From NCBI GenBank assembly GCA_036365515.1, contig CM070876.1, positions 93,815,300-93,879,299 of the forward strand: 64,000 nucleotides of DNA, read 5' to 3'. Source of the stretch: Torymus aiolomorphi (taxonomy: Eukaryota > Arthropoda > Insecta > Hymenoptera > Torymidae). Positions within the stretch are counted from its first letter, which is position 1, and every line of letters begins with the position of its first letter. A program made the position numbers and the translations under genes. Under the pieces are notes generated by a model. It made no database searches and was not told the DNA's origin. It was given only the letters and a program-made list of their open reading frames with translations. Positions 1 to 10,445 of this stretch are shown in pieces.

Positions 1-400
1 ATGCTCTTTACAAAAAATGTCGCGCACACGGATTTCGTGGAAATGCGTCAGAAGAATATTCTTTAAACGTCTAGAAATTGTCTATTATGATAAAATTCAT
101 TAATTACGTCCATCTTGATTTGGGAATAGGTTGTTAGCCAAAAGTACGGCTATCAAAAACCCTTCACAGATTCTTTACAAAAAATGGCGCGCGCTCGGAC
201 TTCCGCGGAAATTAAGAAATTAAATGGTTTCTACTATTATAAATTGGTAATTACAATTTAGTTACATGTGAATTCGTACACTAGGTTATATTTAATGTTA
301 AAATCGTCCATCGGCAGAACCTTTCTGCACAAAAAGTCTTCACAGGCTCCTTACAAAATATGTCCTGTACACGGATTTCGAAGAAATTCATGAATTTTTT
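1..400. repeat. Three diverged ~170-bp direct repeats
   Basis: A segment beginning CTTTACAAAAAATG and running through a CGCGC-rich core to GGAAAT occurs at 6-43, 173-213 and, more diverged, 350-389. The spacing is about 167 and 177 bases. The left end is cut by the window edge. It looks like a short tandem satellite or a repeat of an unknown element. No coding potential is seen. Confidence 0.6.
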
Positions 401-1309
401 TACTTTCTTATATTTAGATTACTTTTAATATAGTTTCAGATTAAGTTTGTTAAGTACGGCTTTATGATCCGAGTATTGCGTGGTAATTTTGCCATTATTG
501 TGCGAAAAGTTTTATTTCACATACACATTGGCATTCGCAAAATGTCACATTCCCGCAAGCTGATCGAGCGTGTCAAAAAGTAGCTGAGCGTGCGGGAATG
601 TTTTCACGCTCGCACACTTGGGTACTTTCTGCCTACTATTATTGAAATATTAATGAAATCAACAAAGTAATAATAAAATATTATTAATGCATACTTTTTC
701 ATGTTATTCATGTACATATGCAATAAAATGTAGTAGTTATATTTATAGCTTTGCTTGATTTTATTTAATACTGCTGATTATTTATTTTTCAAATTACAAT
801 TTAAATAAGTTTTAATAACCTTGTACGATAAGGTAAAATAATGCATGATGTATATAGCTGTGGTGAATATTTAGGCTTATATGTGTATTATTTTGGTATA
901 CGTAATTAGGTAGTTAGAACTTGTGTTGTCCTTAATATCATTTAGTACTTCAAAGTACTAGGAAAACATTGAAAAAAAATTTAAAAAAAAAAAGAGAAAA
1001 AAAAAAGAAAAAAACGAAAATTTAAAAGGAAAAGATAATGAAATGAATAAAGAAACGAAAAAGAAAAGAAAATTAAAAAGAGGAGAGAAAATAAAATCGG
1101 AAAAAGAAACAAATAATGACATTATACTCGAGTGTTGATTATTGAAAATCACCTCAGAGCTAAATATAAACATCAATTTAACAAGAAAATAACATTGTAA
1201 ATGCATCTAGATATTTCGATCCATATCATTGTTTTATGAACAAGTATAGTACATGACTACAACTTGCAATCTGAGTATCCTTTGACAAATTTGCATCTTC
1301 TATTTTTGT
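401..1309. other. AT-rich intergenic DNA, no gene seen
   Basis: No supportable ORF is present. A perfect 10-base inverted repeat (CATTCCCGCA at 548-557, complement at 591-600) could form a small hairpin. Positions 960-1110 are a purine-rich (A/G) tract on the plus strand; the only ORF there, on the minus strand, is low-complexity Phe/Ser and is not taken as a gene. Confidence 0.6.
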
Positions 1310-1319
1310 AATGAATGAT

Positions 1320-1468
1320 ATTACTAATAATAATAATTAGTAACATTTATCGTTCTATAGTCAAATATTATTTTTATCATATTGCATGTTATCGTAAAAT
1401 ACTGCAGTAATCGATAATTTATTTATAAATTTGCAATCATAGATCGTTTTCATAATGTTACATGGTAT
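1320..1468. repeat. 140-bp satellite, left part (interrupted by gypsy insertion)
   Basis: The segment around ATCGTAAAATACTGCAG and CAATCATAGATCG is one monomer of a tandem repeat that resumes after the gypsy element at 11491. The phase is preserved: removing the element and one copy of its 4-bp duplication gives a 141-base distance between equivalent bases (1441 and 11608). Confidence 0.8.
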
Positions 1469-2518
1469 TGTAACGGGATGGCTAGTGGGGGGAAAATTCC
1501 AACAAGCCACAGGCCAGCGATGCCCTAGAACACGGTGCCGCGGGTGTCAGACTAAAATGACTTGCCCGGGGATCTGCTCCTGGAATCCCGAAAACAACGC
1601 GAAGATCGCACACGAACTTCGCTTTCCAACTAATTGGATCGCTGAGTGAAAAGCGCGCGCTCGAAGAGTAAAGCGCGCGGCCGCTATGCTCAGATATGAA
1701 AACGACCGGCGGAGTCGTTTTCCCGCGGAGGCGGCGGTATCCGGGAGAAGGACAGGTTGTAATGAACAACGCGACGAGTAACTAGATATCACAATATATT
1801 TACAATTACTAATCTCTACAAGCACAACGCCTGTGCTGATTAGAACAAAGAGTTAGTTCGCGCGCGACCGTTAACATTCAAACGCGCGAACTACACGGCG
1901 CACGGCGAAGCTGCTATGCTCGAGCGCAGTGTTAAGTACGGCGAGCTGACACACACTCGCACGTACACGGCACAGAAAGCTTGCACGGGGCGATTTCCGT
2001 GCAAGCCTTTTACATCAAATACGCGAGATGAGAATATAACTTACCGATCTAAGGAGCAGCCGATGCACTCGACTCTCTCTCTCGCTCTCTCGGCAGTTGC
2101 GCGCTCGCTCTCTCTCTCTCTCGCTCTCGCTTATAAGGGTTGGCAGTCTGGCTCGCTGCCGTCTCTCGCTCGTGGCACAAGTGGCACGGACTTGCCCTCA
2201 CTCTTGCTCTCTCGCACGCTTGCCGGTCGGCGCCTCCACTCTACACTCGCGGTAATAAAAATAAAAAAGGACGGCGCGGACACTAAAATATGAGATATGG
2301 TAAGCCGACGATGTGCACAGCACGAGAGTCTACACGAAGATGGCTCCCTTTTCTCGCGGGAACAAGTTAGCAGCTTCGCGACGGATGACGGGCATTTTAC
2401 GCGTCGCGAGACCGATTCGCTACGCGCGACGCGCCTCGATTCGGCTGCGCAGGAGTTGCGCGCGCGCGCTCACTACCTTCGCGCGGTAGATTAGAATCGC
2501 GGCTAGACACGCGTTACA
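1469..2518 (-). repeat. Gypsy 3' LTR
   Basis: It pairs with the LTR at 10446-11490 almost base for base; small differences include GGGGGGAAAATTCC versus GGGGAAAATCCC near the edge. It holds a TTATAA box (2131-2136) followed, in element orientation, by GAGA-rich sequence that could serve as promoter elements. The region is much richer in CpG than the flanking DNA. Confidence 0.93.
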
Positions 2519-2528
2519 CCCCCCCGCC
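2519..2528 (-). other. Gypsy polypurine tract
   Basis: Read on the minus strand, GGCGGGGGGG directly precedes the 3' LTR. This is the expected place and composition for the plus-strand primer of reverse transcription. Confidence 0.6.
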
Positions 2529-2767
2529 AGACGCTGCTTAGGGGACCGAGAGCAGCTCTGCTAATCATGGCCGTCGTCGTACCTACTAACATGGTAGTAA
2601 TGATTAGGAGAAGCAGGTTCGGAAAGGAATATTGCAGAATCGGAGTCACCGGTTTTTCTTTTTAATTTTTATTAAAAAAAAATATATAAAAAAAAACTTC
2701 AGGGCCTCACCCCTCTTCAACTGGCCCGGGAATACGATTGGCGCCCCTTGTGACGAGCTTGGTTGGG

Positions 2768-3666
2768 TCAATGTTTTGACTTTTTCACCCCAAGCTCGCC
2801 ACACATGAAGCACCGGGGGATCGCGTTACTGTCGAGCGCATCCCGGGCCGCTCGCTCTTCTTCGAGTGCCCTCCTAAGGCGCTCTTCTTCTTTTTGGAGA
2901 CGGCGCTGGGCCTCTTCCTTGACCCGGCGCGCCGTCTCCTCCGCCTTTTCCCTGGCTCGCCTGGCATCTTCCATGCGCTCCTGCGCACGAGCCAGGCGAG
3001 CCTCCTCCGCCTTTTGGAAGGCTATGCGGCGCAGCCTGGCGGCCCTGGCCTCTGCGGCGGCCGCGAGCTCTTCGCGCCGGCCTTGGGCCATTCCGACCCA
3101 TTTGCCGGCTTGCCGCTCGCCGGCCTTACCGTGGCACTGGAGAAAGACCTCCAGTGCGGCCAGGGCAGCGTCCTCCGCAGCGCGCGAGGACTTGCTGAGG
3201 CGCCGCGCTTCCTCGAGGGCCTTCTCCACTGGGATCCAGGCCGCACCGACTTCATCACTCGGTGCCCACTTGGGGGCCTGGGTCGGAGAACTCTCCTTTC
3301 TTCGTCGGCCCGAGCCACGCCGGCGTTTCCTTCCGGCGCCATCTCTGAGGCTCGGACCGACGCCTCTTGCCAAAGCCGTTCTTCCCGGCTTTCCTGCTGC
3401 TCCTTCGGGGGACGAGGTCGCCGAAGCGGACTGGGACAGGCCTCTGCCCAGGCCGGCTCTGAAGGTCCCTTTCTTGGCTTCGGCGCCGCTATCTCCTCGA
3501 TCATGACGGAGGGCTCTTCCACTGGCTGGGGTGCCAGTGTCACAGCGTCGATGCCCTCCACGACCTGCTCCAAAAAATCGATGACGGCGGGGTCAGGATT
3601 GCACTGGATTAATCCAGCGATCACCTTCTTCGCCGTCTCCGCTATTTCGGGAGTCAGGCCTTGCAT
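2768..3666 (-). pseudogene. Gypsy accessory ORF downstream of integrase: coiled coil with terminal Cys motif
   Basis: Two overlapping minus-strand frames (3022-3666 and 2768-3373) appear to be one protein of roughly 300 residues broken by a single frameshift near 3300. The first part starts at ATG 3666 and is an ordinary acidic/proline-containing sequence. The second part is a long Glu/Arg/Ala-rich coiled coil (REELAAAAEARAARL and similar heptads) ending in CFMCGELGVKKSKH, which resembles half of a zinc knuckle. It occupies the place where errantiviruses carry env, but has no signal peptide, transmembrane segment or fusion-type features. The minus strand just upstream reads TTTACCTGTTTCAG before the ATG, a plausible 3' splice site, so expression from a spliced RNA is possible. 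I do not recognise the family. Confidence 0.6.
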
Positions 3667-3668
3667 GT

Positions 3669-3740
3669 CCTGAAACAGGTAAATCGATCCCGGGAAGGAG
3701 TGAGATTGAGGACTGGAAAATTAAGACGAACACAGGTTAG
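3669..3740 (-). promoter_or_regulatory. Candidate splice acceptors before the accessory ORF
   Basis: On the minus strand a pyrimidine-rich stretch ending TTTCAG abuts the ATG at 3666 (acceptor at about 3670), and a second, TTAATTTTCCAG, lies some 45 bases upstream. Such sites would let a subgenomic RNA deliver the accessory ORF, as for env of gypsy. The donor was not identified. Confidence 0.4.
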
Positions 3741-3768
3741 TACGTACGACACAAGTTGGACGGCACAA

Positions 3769-5200
3769 TTATTGCTTTTTATACGCTCGGGTTCTACGAG
3801 GACTAATTAGTCCGGCATCAGCAGGTACGGGCTTCTTCTTCGAACCCTTTGGCCTCCCTGGGCCTCGCTTGGGTTCTGTTGGACCGGCCACACGCATAGG
3901 CCGGCCATCGCTCGCACGCTTTCCTGGCCTAACTAATAGCGCGGTCTTACGAGGTGGACCGCGCCTCTTAGCCGTCGCCCGGGGCTGTACATTCCCCCGG
4001 CTAACTCTGTGTCCCTCTGACGTGTTCCGTTCGGCTGAAGAGTCCCTCGCTGGCAGCGCCTGGGCTACTTCTGCTGAGACGTATCTCTTGAGTTGCTGCG
4101 CATGGACGGGACGTATCGTTCGACCATCCTCACCTTGGATCTCATAGGTGTTTTCGCCTAGAATATTCACAATCGTGTAGGGCCCCGCGTACTTCGGGGC
4201 TAATTTGGCAGAAATCCCCTCAGCTGCTGAGGATAGTACTTTATTCTCTCTCCATACACGATCGCCTAGACAGAATTCTGGAGGTCGACGATGAGCGTCA
4301 TAATATTTGGCTTGTCTCGCCTGCTCCGCTTGCGCGTCGGCCGCCGCCCGAACGTGCAATTCGCGGAGCTTGTCCATACGTACCACCCAATTGTTTATCG
4401 CCTCTTGCTGCCCTTGCTCTTCGGCTAACCTGTCTTCCTCCCGCCTTAGTGTCTTCGCTGGGTCAGGTTGTCGGCCGTAAATGAGCCTGGCAGGACTTAT
4501 CTTTGTGGAGCTGTGTTCGGCAGTATTGTACGCGAACGCCAGCTCATTCAGTTTCTCATCCCAGGACCGGTGATTTTCCTCTGCGTAAGACATAATCATT
4601 GTCTTCACCGTTCGATTCACACGCTAGACAGGATTGGCCTGAGGGTGATACGGCGGTGTAAACGTGTGATGCACGTTTCTCTCCTTTAAGAATACCTCTA
4701 ATGGTGCATTTTTAAATTCAGTCCCATTGTCTGAGAGAAACACCTCCGGGACTCCGAATCGCAGACATACTCGCTCGTTGAGTCCCTTAATTACCGATTT
4801 ACCATCTGCCCTTTTTATCGGAATTACTTCAATCCAGCGTGTGAACAAGTCCTGGAATATGAGAATGTATTCGTGGCCGTGCGTGGTTTTTGGGAGGGAC
4901 CCCATAATGTCGCTGGCCACGATTTGCCATGGACGCTCTGTAATTCGGCGTCCCATGAATCCTGTTGGAGCGCGCTGTTCGACTTTGCACTGCTGGCAAA
5001 TTTGGCACTGGCTCACGTATCTGCCTACATCACGAGACATGTGTGGCCAATAATACTTCCGCTTTACTCTTTCTAGCGTTTTCTCGCGGCCCAAGTGCCC
5101 AGCAGTTGGAAAGTCATGGCATTCTCTCAGTACTTCGCGTCGCTTTTCGTGAGGGACTGCTAACTTCCATGCATCATCGTCGCCGAGAGACTCGTCTATG
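3769..5200 (-). pseudogene. pol: Gypsy integrase, with amber codon at the catalytic Glu position
   Basis: Reading starts in a new frame after the RNase H (frameshift in a G run near 5228). It shows the zinc-binding region (RECHDFPTAGHLG ... CQICQQC), then the core with Asp in VASDIMG and LSDNGTEF. At HPQANPV the next codon, which in the family encodes the third catalytic acidic residue, is TAG (4624-4626). The same frame then continues as RVNRTVKTMIMS through 3769, including a GPY/F-like module (KYAGPYTIVN) and a basic tail. Integrase inserts the cDNA into chromosomes; this copy would give a truncated core without its third catalytic residue. Confidence 0.88.
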
Positions 5201-5206
5201 ACTTCA

Positions 5207-6760
5207 TCAGGTTCGTACTTGTACAGTCTCCCCCGCCAGCTTGAACGTGGGGAAGTCTCGCGGCCGCTGTTGAACCTCTTTCACAATTTCGAGGTACCAT
5301 TGGTCGTTTGTATCGCGTTCGAGCTCTAACGCGGCGACCGCTGGCTCCTCTTCCTCGAACATCCGCGAAAGGGCATCTGGGACCTTGTTCAAAGAGCCCT
5401 TTCGGTGTTCGACTGTGAAACTGTGGTTTTGTAGTTCCAAAGCCCATCTTGCTAACCTGCCTGATGGGTTTCGGAGATCACGGAGCCACTTCAAGCTGCT
5501 ATGATCCGTGATGACCTTGAAGTCATAGGCCTCTATATACGGACGGAACTTTTTGATTGCCCAGAGAATTGCTAGACACTCTCGTTCCGTCACGCTATAA
5601 TTCTTCTCGGCCGCGCTCAGAGTTCGACTAGCGAACTCTAGGACTCTTTCGTCGCCGTCTATTATCTGGTATAGCACCGCTCCAAGTCCTGTATCGCTCG
5701 CATCAGTTTGCACCACGAACTGTGCGTTAGATACCGGTCTGTGGAGAATCGGTGCAGAAGCAACTAGCGCTTTTAGTTTTTGGAAGGCCTCTTCTTGTGC
5801 CGTTGACCACTCGTATTTCCGATCCTTTTTCGTTAGTTCGGTCAGTGGTTCAGCAATTGTGGCGAAGTTTGATAAAAACTTTCTATACCACGAGGCCATT
5901 CCTAGGAAGCGTCTCAGCTGACGGAGGTTTTTCGGCACCGGATATTCCATAATGGGCTTTATTTTCTCGGGGTCTGGTTTAAAACCATCCATATTTACTA
6001 TGACCCCGAGATATTGAACCTCATCGCGACAGAAGACACTCTTCTCGCGATTTATTGTAAGGCCCGCGTCCTTTATCCTATCTAGAACTCTTTTTAGCAC
6101 CTCTTTATGCTCCTCGAATGCTTCTGTGACTACTATTATGTCATCGAGATACGAGTAAGCAAAAGGTTCGAGTTCGGGGCCGATGACTTTGTCAATCAGC
6201 CTCTGGAAGGACGCTCCGGCATACGAAAGACCATAGGGCATTCTTGTAAATTGAAATAACCCTTTGCCTGGCACGGTGAAGGCCGTAGTCTCTTTGGACT
6301 CCGGATTTAGTGGTATTTGGTGGTACGCACTACTTAAATCCAACGTGGATATGTATCGCGCTTTCTGCAGTTTGCGTAAGATACTCTCCATGTATGGTAA
6401 CAGATATGCGTCTGGCCTTGACGCTGCGTTCACTTTTCTGAAGTCCACACAGAAACGGAACTTCCCGTTGGACTTGCGTACCATTACCACAGGGCTTGAC
6501 CAGCCGCTTGTCGAAGGTTCTATTATACCCGCGAGTAGCATTTCCTCCACCTGCTTGTGCATCTCTTCCTCGAGTTTTCGAGATACTGGGTAGTACTTCT
6601 GTTTTATGGGTCTTGTGGAGCCGACGTCTACTGCATGCTCAACCCACGAAGTACACCCTAATGGTGCCAGGCCGTTTCCCATCAGCTCAGCTACTAAAGC
6701 TTCCGCTTCTTTGCGCTGCTCTTCTGTTGGGTCCGCCAACCCTATAGCTGATACGGACAC
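5207..6760 (-). pseudogene. pol: Gypsy reverse transcriptase and RNase H
   Basis: An open stretch of 517 codons with RT motifs in order: DLSSAYHQI (about 141-149), MPYGLSYA (174-181), the catalytic YLDD at 204-207, and FLGMASWYRKF in the connection. RNase H follows with TDASDTGLGAVL, TERECLAIL, TDHSSLKWL and DALSR. RT copies element RNA to DNA and RNase H removes the template. The domain itself reads intact, but frameshifts near 6785-6870 and 5228 separate it from protease and integrase. It shares the protease frame, which is -1 relative to gag. Confidence 0.92.
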
Positions 6761-6871
6761 GGTATTATTGGCGGTTATGGAGGCTACTTAACTTTACGCT
6801 TGCATCATCATCTTTGAGATGCAGCGTATTGTCAGTGGGGTCTAAGACGGCGCTAAACTTCTTAATGAAGT

Positions 6872-7216
6872 TCACCCCAAGTAGCACTCCGTGTCTAGGT
6901 CTGGCATGATTGCGACGCGCACATCCTTGCACACGCCTGCCACGACCATGGGTAGATACACATAGCCAACCACTGCTATGCTCTGCCCATTAGCTACCCG
7001 TGCCGTTAGGCCGCTGGCCGGGATTAATTCTTTTCCACAGGCTGTAGCGAGCTGTAAGCCGATGGAATTCATCCCAGTCCAGGAAGCTCCAGTATCGAAG
7101 AGTGCCCGTAGCCTGTAGCCGGCTACACCTACTTGAAGCCACCATCGCGAGTATGTTTCCTGGTTAGCTTCGTTCTGCTGAGTCGCGGGCACTTCTTCGC
7201 TCTCTCCTTCAGGCAA
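6872..7216 (-). pseudogene. pol: Gypsy aspartic protease
   Basis: The motif LFDTGASWTGM is the active-site DTG of retroviral-type aspartic proteases. The hydrophobic strand CKDVRVAIMPDLD and ECYLG follow, as in gypsy proteases. The frame is -1 relative to gag, consistent with expression by -1 ribosomal frameshifting, although the slip site was not established. A stop at 6872 is caused by a one-base shift in a G run. The linker continues in another frame (VNFIKKFSAVLDPTD) before the RT frame resumes. Confidence 0.82.
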
Positions 7217-7275
7217 TTGGACCGAGTTACCCTCGGTCGCTGATGCGAGAGCTGGGGGCGGGCGTGTGGCCGTGT

Positions 7276-9486
7276 TTACCTGCCCCCTTGGCCGTTTCCC
7301 TGCTGGTTTCCAGCAGCATTGGGGTTGCGGTCGCTTCCCCTTTGCTCGTTGCCGTAACCCCTTCGGTACTCTGGCCTTTGTGGAGGTCCATTACTCCTTG
7401 GACTTGGCGGCCTAGCCTGGTGGGTCGAGCTACTACCCCCACTAGGCTGATTATTACTTTGCCCGCCTTCCCGCTGCCTGTTCTCCCAACTATTCTTTTT
7501 CTTGGGCTTCTTGAACGACTGTGGGTTTGGCGTTTGCCCACTATTTCCGTCGATGCCTTTCTTTGTCAAGCTTGACAAACACTCGGCCATCACCCGACGG
7601 AACATAGCCTCGAGGCTTTCTCGAGGCTCCTGCTTATGGTGCCCCATCGCCGCCACTCCTGGATTCTGCTTTTTCCGCTGATCCGTAGTTGGCTCTGTAG
7701 GTACGTAGGCAAACTCTGGCAAGTAAGTGCGCTCTGGCGGTGGTGGCGAGTGATACACCTTATCTGCCGCGAGTGCTAATTCGGCCTCCCGGGCTAAATC
7801 CAGGAGCCCTCGGTAATCCGTAATTTGATTACGCATCACCATTTTTTGCAGTTCTGGCCGCATGTTCCGGTGCAACATGTCCAATTGTTGGGGCATGCTA
7901 GGCACCGGAACTAACTTGAGAATCAAGGCTTGCAGATTCACTACGTAATCTCTCGTGAGTTCGTTTCAGCCTTGATTCCTCGCGTTTATCTCCGCTAGGA
8001 TTCGCTGTTGATGGCCCCTGTCGCCGCCATACATGTGTATTATGGCCTCTTGGAAGTCTTGCCAAGATCGCCACGTATGACGGTTACTCCTATACCAGGT
8101 GGCCGCTACTCCACTCAGGAGCTCTGACAATGACGAGAGTACTTCGTCGTACGTCAGATTTGCTAGAGCTCGACATTCCTCTACTCTTGTGAGGAATAAC
8201 TCGACGCTCTGCTCCTTCAAGGACCCAGAGAACTTGATGTGCCATTTCCTTACGATTTGGCCCACATCACGGTTCGTCTGTTGAGGCACGTACGTCTGCC
8301 TCGTAGACTGGTCCAGTGTAGCGCTCACCCCCGCCTGACGCTGTGTAGGATTTCTTCCGCTATTCCTCCTAGCGTCCCTTGGCGATTCAGTATTGGGACT
8401 GCTGCTGTCAAAATTCACATATATGAACGTGTCCTGAAAGTTCACATGTGGTGATCCTCGTCCCCTGCCCGCACTCGGTAGTTGTACTCCCTCCAAGCGC
8501 GTGCTTGAGGGGGGGTGTCGAGCTTCTTGGAGTATTCGCACACTCTCTTTGAGCTCTTCCACCTCTTTGACAAGTCTATGGATCACCGACAACAGCTGTT
8601 CTGAGACTACGTTGTCTCCCACAGCAATCCCTGCGGTACGCTGTTCCCCCGCACTTGGCCACTCAAAACTCTGTGGCTGCGGTGGACTTCGCGTTTGCTG
8701 CCAGAACGCGTGCTGCCCATTTTGTGCCGACAACGACTCTTGTTCTTGACTCCGCCGGAATTGTCGTTGCCTGCGCTGCTCTTCTAGCAACGCCTGCTGT
8801 CGCTGCTGCTCTTGATGCTTTCGCTGTTGCTGCCGCTGCTGCTCCTGCTGTTGTTGCTGTTGCTGCCATCGCTGCTGCTCCATCTGCTGCTGTTGCTGCA
8901 TTTGTTGCTGCTGCATTTGCTGCTGTTGCAGTTGCTGCTGCTGCAGTTGTTGCTGTTGAAGCTGTTGCTGTTGGAGCTGTCCCTCGGCTTCGGCTGGAGA
9001 TGTCCCGGTGGGTGCTGCAGAGCTCAATATCTCTGTCCCGGAACCCTCCTGGCCGCTTGCCTCGTCCGCTGGCTCCACCACTGCATTATGTGCTTGTTGT
9101 GGAGCGTTCATCCTCCGAGACTCCGAGAGTTTTTGCATCACTATCGGGTCATCAAGGAGCGTAATGAACGGGTGCGGTTGGTCTGGATCAGTATTGGGAT
9201 CCACAATAGTCGACCCAGACTTGTTCATCAACGTTAAATCGATGAACGCCCTTCGGGACTGCTCGCGTTTAGCAAACGCTTGCTTCTCCGACAGCTCCGG
9301 CTCTGGCACGAAATCGGCGGCACTGTAATCGCCCATAAGCCACTTGATCGCTGTCAGCATATTCACTGATTGCAGATCTGACTGCTGCAGACCAAGGGCT
9401 TGCATGGCCTCGATAATTTCCTCTTCGGGCTGTGTATACGCTCAATTGAGTATCGCAGATTCCGCAAATTGCGATGATCGGGCCAT
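7276..9486 (-). pseudogene. gag: Gypsy gag with polyglutamine block, two TGA stops
   Basis: The best start is ATG 9486 (MARSSQFAESAILN). TGA at 9442-9444 and again at 7966-7968 interrupt a frame that otherwise stays open to 7276. An unusually long Gln-rich block lies at about 8740-8985. The retrotransposon-gag core is recognisable in WYRSNRHTWRSWQDF through LVPVPSMPQQLDMLHR. The C-terminus is Arg/Gly/Asn-rich and has no CCHC zinc knuckle, so RNA binding would rest on the basic tail. Gag forms the particle shell. The next reading frame is protease in -1 phase. Confidence 0.85.
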
Positions 9487-10430
9487 GGTGTCAATTGGCT
9501 GTGCGCTTCCCCACGAACTTATTTTACTAGCGCGAGTAGTATCCGGATTGATGGCAGAGAGAGTTTGCCTTTTCAACCCGTGAGCTAGCTTTTTCAATGC
9601 GACCCCGGGTTACTTTCTAAGAGCTACGGCGGTTGCTCTTAACCTCGATAATGCACGAGGATTTCCCGTATGCGGCTCTAAAAAAAAATAAAAGCTATTT
9701 CTGTAAGTAATTACGATTTGTAATTAATTACGCTCCACTACTCGCACTTGTAATTTTAAAATAAATATATGTGAAAAAAAAATATATATATATGTGTCAA
9801 AACGGACAATATCACCAAAAACACAAAAAAATAAATACAATTTTCACCTAAAAAAAATAAAAACAATTTTTAAGTTCGAGGGGATTTTTGCGCTCGAGTT
9901 TTTACTCGGGCGCACAGTCAACTTTTTGTTCCGAGAGTGCTTGCCGACTTTCTCTCGATCTTCTTCTAACTGCACGATAAAAGAAAAAAAAAAATTTTAT
10001 TTTTCGTCCAAAAAAAAAATAATTCGTATCGGAAATACGAGAGGACGACAAGAAAAAAAATTTTCGAGACGAGAAAAAAATTAATTAAAAAATTAATTAT
10101 CGCTTAAAAAAAATTTTGTCGTTAAAAAATTAATTGTTATTAAAAAAACTTTAATTGTTAACAATAATTCCTCAACGCGCCAAAAATTCCGCGATCAATA
10201 TCTCTCCTCGTCGGCACACTAGGTCGAGGGTTATTGGCTATCGCACGCCTAACCTCTCGACCGCACTCTCGCAACAGCACGGCTGTGTCACGCACACGCA
10301 CACACGCGCCTACGAGCTGCGGCACGAAGAGCCTTTGTATGCAGCTTACGCTCAGCTACGCTGCTGAGCTTCTTCGCGCCAAGCTTCGCCGCGAATCACG
10401 TACGCGCCGCAGGTCCTTCTCCACCCCAAA
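9487..10430 (-). other. Gypsy 5' leader
   Basis: About 940 bases lie between the primer site and the gag ATG. The part at 9680-10160 is very A-rich with runs of seven to nine A on the plus strand. No credible ORF is seen. It probably holds packaging and translation control signals. Confidence 0.6.
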
Positions 10431-10443
10431 ACGTTGGGCGCCA
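10431..10443 (-). other. Gypsy primer-binding site, tRNA-Lys type
   Basis: The minus strand reads TGGCGCCCAACGT two bases after the 5' LTR ends. TGGCGCCCAACGT is the complement of the 3' end of the tRNA-Lys(CUU) class used by several retroelements. Complementarity fades after 13 bases. Confidence 0.8.
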
Positions 10444-10445
10444 GT

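Noticed and set aside
958..1206. 82-codon Phe/Ser-rich minus-strand ORF
   Set aside because: Complement of an A/G-rich tract; no domain.
2768..3666. Accessory ORF as an envelope gene
   Set aside because: No signal peptide, transmembrane helix or cleavage site; coiled coil throughout.
2763..3673. Long plus-strand ORFs (247 and 259 codons) opposite the gypsy accessory ORF
   Set aside because: GC-rich complement of the minus-strand coiled-coil frame; the element and its splice signals read on the minus strand, and the plus-strand products are Ser/Arg/Ala-rich without motifs.
8655..9237. Plus-strand Leu/Ala-rich ORFs
   Set aside because: Shadows of the CAG/CTG polyglutamine block of gag.
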